NCBI GenBank assembly: GCA_013036995.1
Contig: JAAOXG010000019.1
Span: 62,001-126,000 of the forward strand
Source of the DNA: Lacrimispora defluvii
Lineage (GTDB): Bacteria; Bacillota; Clostridia; Lachnospirales; Lachnospiraceae
DNA: 64,000 bases
Direction of reading: 5' to 3'
Below the pieces are notes generated by a model. It was not told the origin of the DNA, did no database searches, and worked only from the letters and a program-made list of their open reading frames with translations. Numbering within the stretch: position 1 is the first letter of the stretch; the number at the start of each line of letters is the position of its first letter. The position numbers were made by a program, and so were the translations under genes. This document shows positions 63,955 to 64,000 of this stretch, in pieces.

Positions 63955-64000
63955 ATAGTCACCTCGAAATGAAGTATGTACGATTGTAAGAGGAGTATGC

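Overview
The window is a chromosomal segment of an anaerobic Firmicute, most likely a Lachnospiraceae / Clostridium cluster XIVa organism. This rests on the gene set and order (ilvE, T-box-thrS, infC-rpmI-rplT), strong AGGAGG ribosome binding sites, the DUF1540 protein and the LysM/GH18 spore-type protein. Host DNA occupies about 1-8115 and 52678-64000. Between them sits one complete-looking prophage of about 44.56 kb (8116-52677), visibly richer in GC than the flanks.

Host left flank (1-8115): the 3' part of ilvE, an AEC-family permease, T-box-regulated thrS, a DUF1540 protein, a small EamA permease, infC (AUU start) with rpmI and rplT behind an attenuator-like leader, a proline-rich small protein, and a tRNA cluster (Asn, two identical Leu-AAG genes in opposite orientation, Leu-CAG). 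Host right flank (52678-64000): a second identical tRNA-Leu(CAG), a PAS/GGDEF protein, a probable PPi-type phosphofructokinase, a CgeB-like glycosyltransferase, a lipoprotein, RidA, a zinc alcohol dehydrogenase, a LysM/GH18 protein, a SAM methyltransferase, an HMA-domain protein, a cold shock protein and small proteins.

Prophage: a contractile-tailed temperate phage. From right to left it has a large serine integrase, a TM2/DUF4236 membrane protein, a CI/Cro-like divergent switch (49.6-50.4 kb), a leftward early region with DNA methylases, DnaQ-like exonuclease, SleB-like hydrolase, Erf, SSB, a DnaD-like initiator, a DnaC-like loader, RecU and SprT-like protein, then an ArpU-like late regulator with a late promoter. 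A lambda-type head module follows (terminase, portal, ClpP-type protease with nested scaffold, gpD, gpE-like capsid), then a P2-type tail module (sheath, tube, frameshifted chaperone, tape measure, X, D, W, J, I), a fibre gene, a diversity-generating retroelement (DGR), lysis genes and a small separately promoted cassette next to attL.

The main discoveries are these. (1) A complete DGR (avd, template repeat, reverse transcriptase) with two variable repeats: one in the tail fibre next to it and one about 31 kb away in an early-region gene. Mismatches to the template fall almost only on template adenines, and both targets carry a GC-rich hairpin just downstream. (2) The attachment site lies inside the 3' end of the integrase gene. 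Integration replaced the last 21 codons, which remain at the left prophage end, and swapped terminators between the integrase and a tRNA-Leu. (3) Three clusters of 11-bp-period GGTCGTCC iterons, one inside the initiator gene. (4) A DNA methylase gene put out of frame by a G10 tract, a candidate phase-variable locus. (5) A disrupted early gene split by an opposite-strand HTH sequence.
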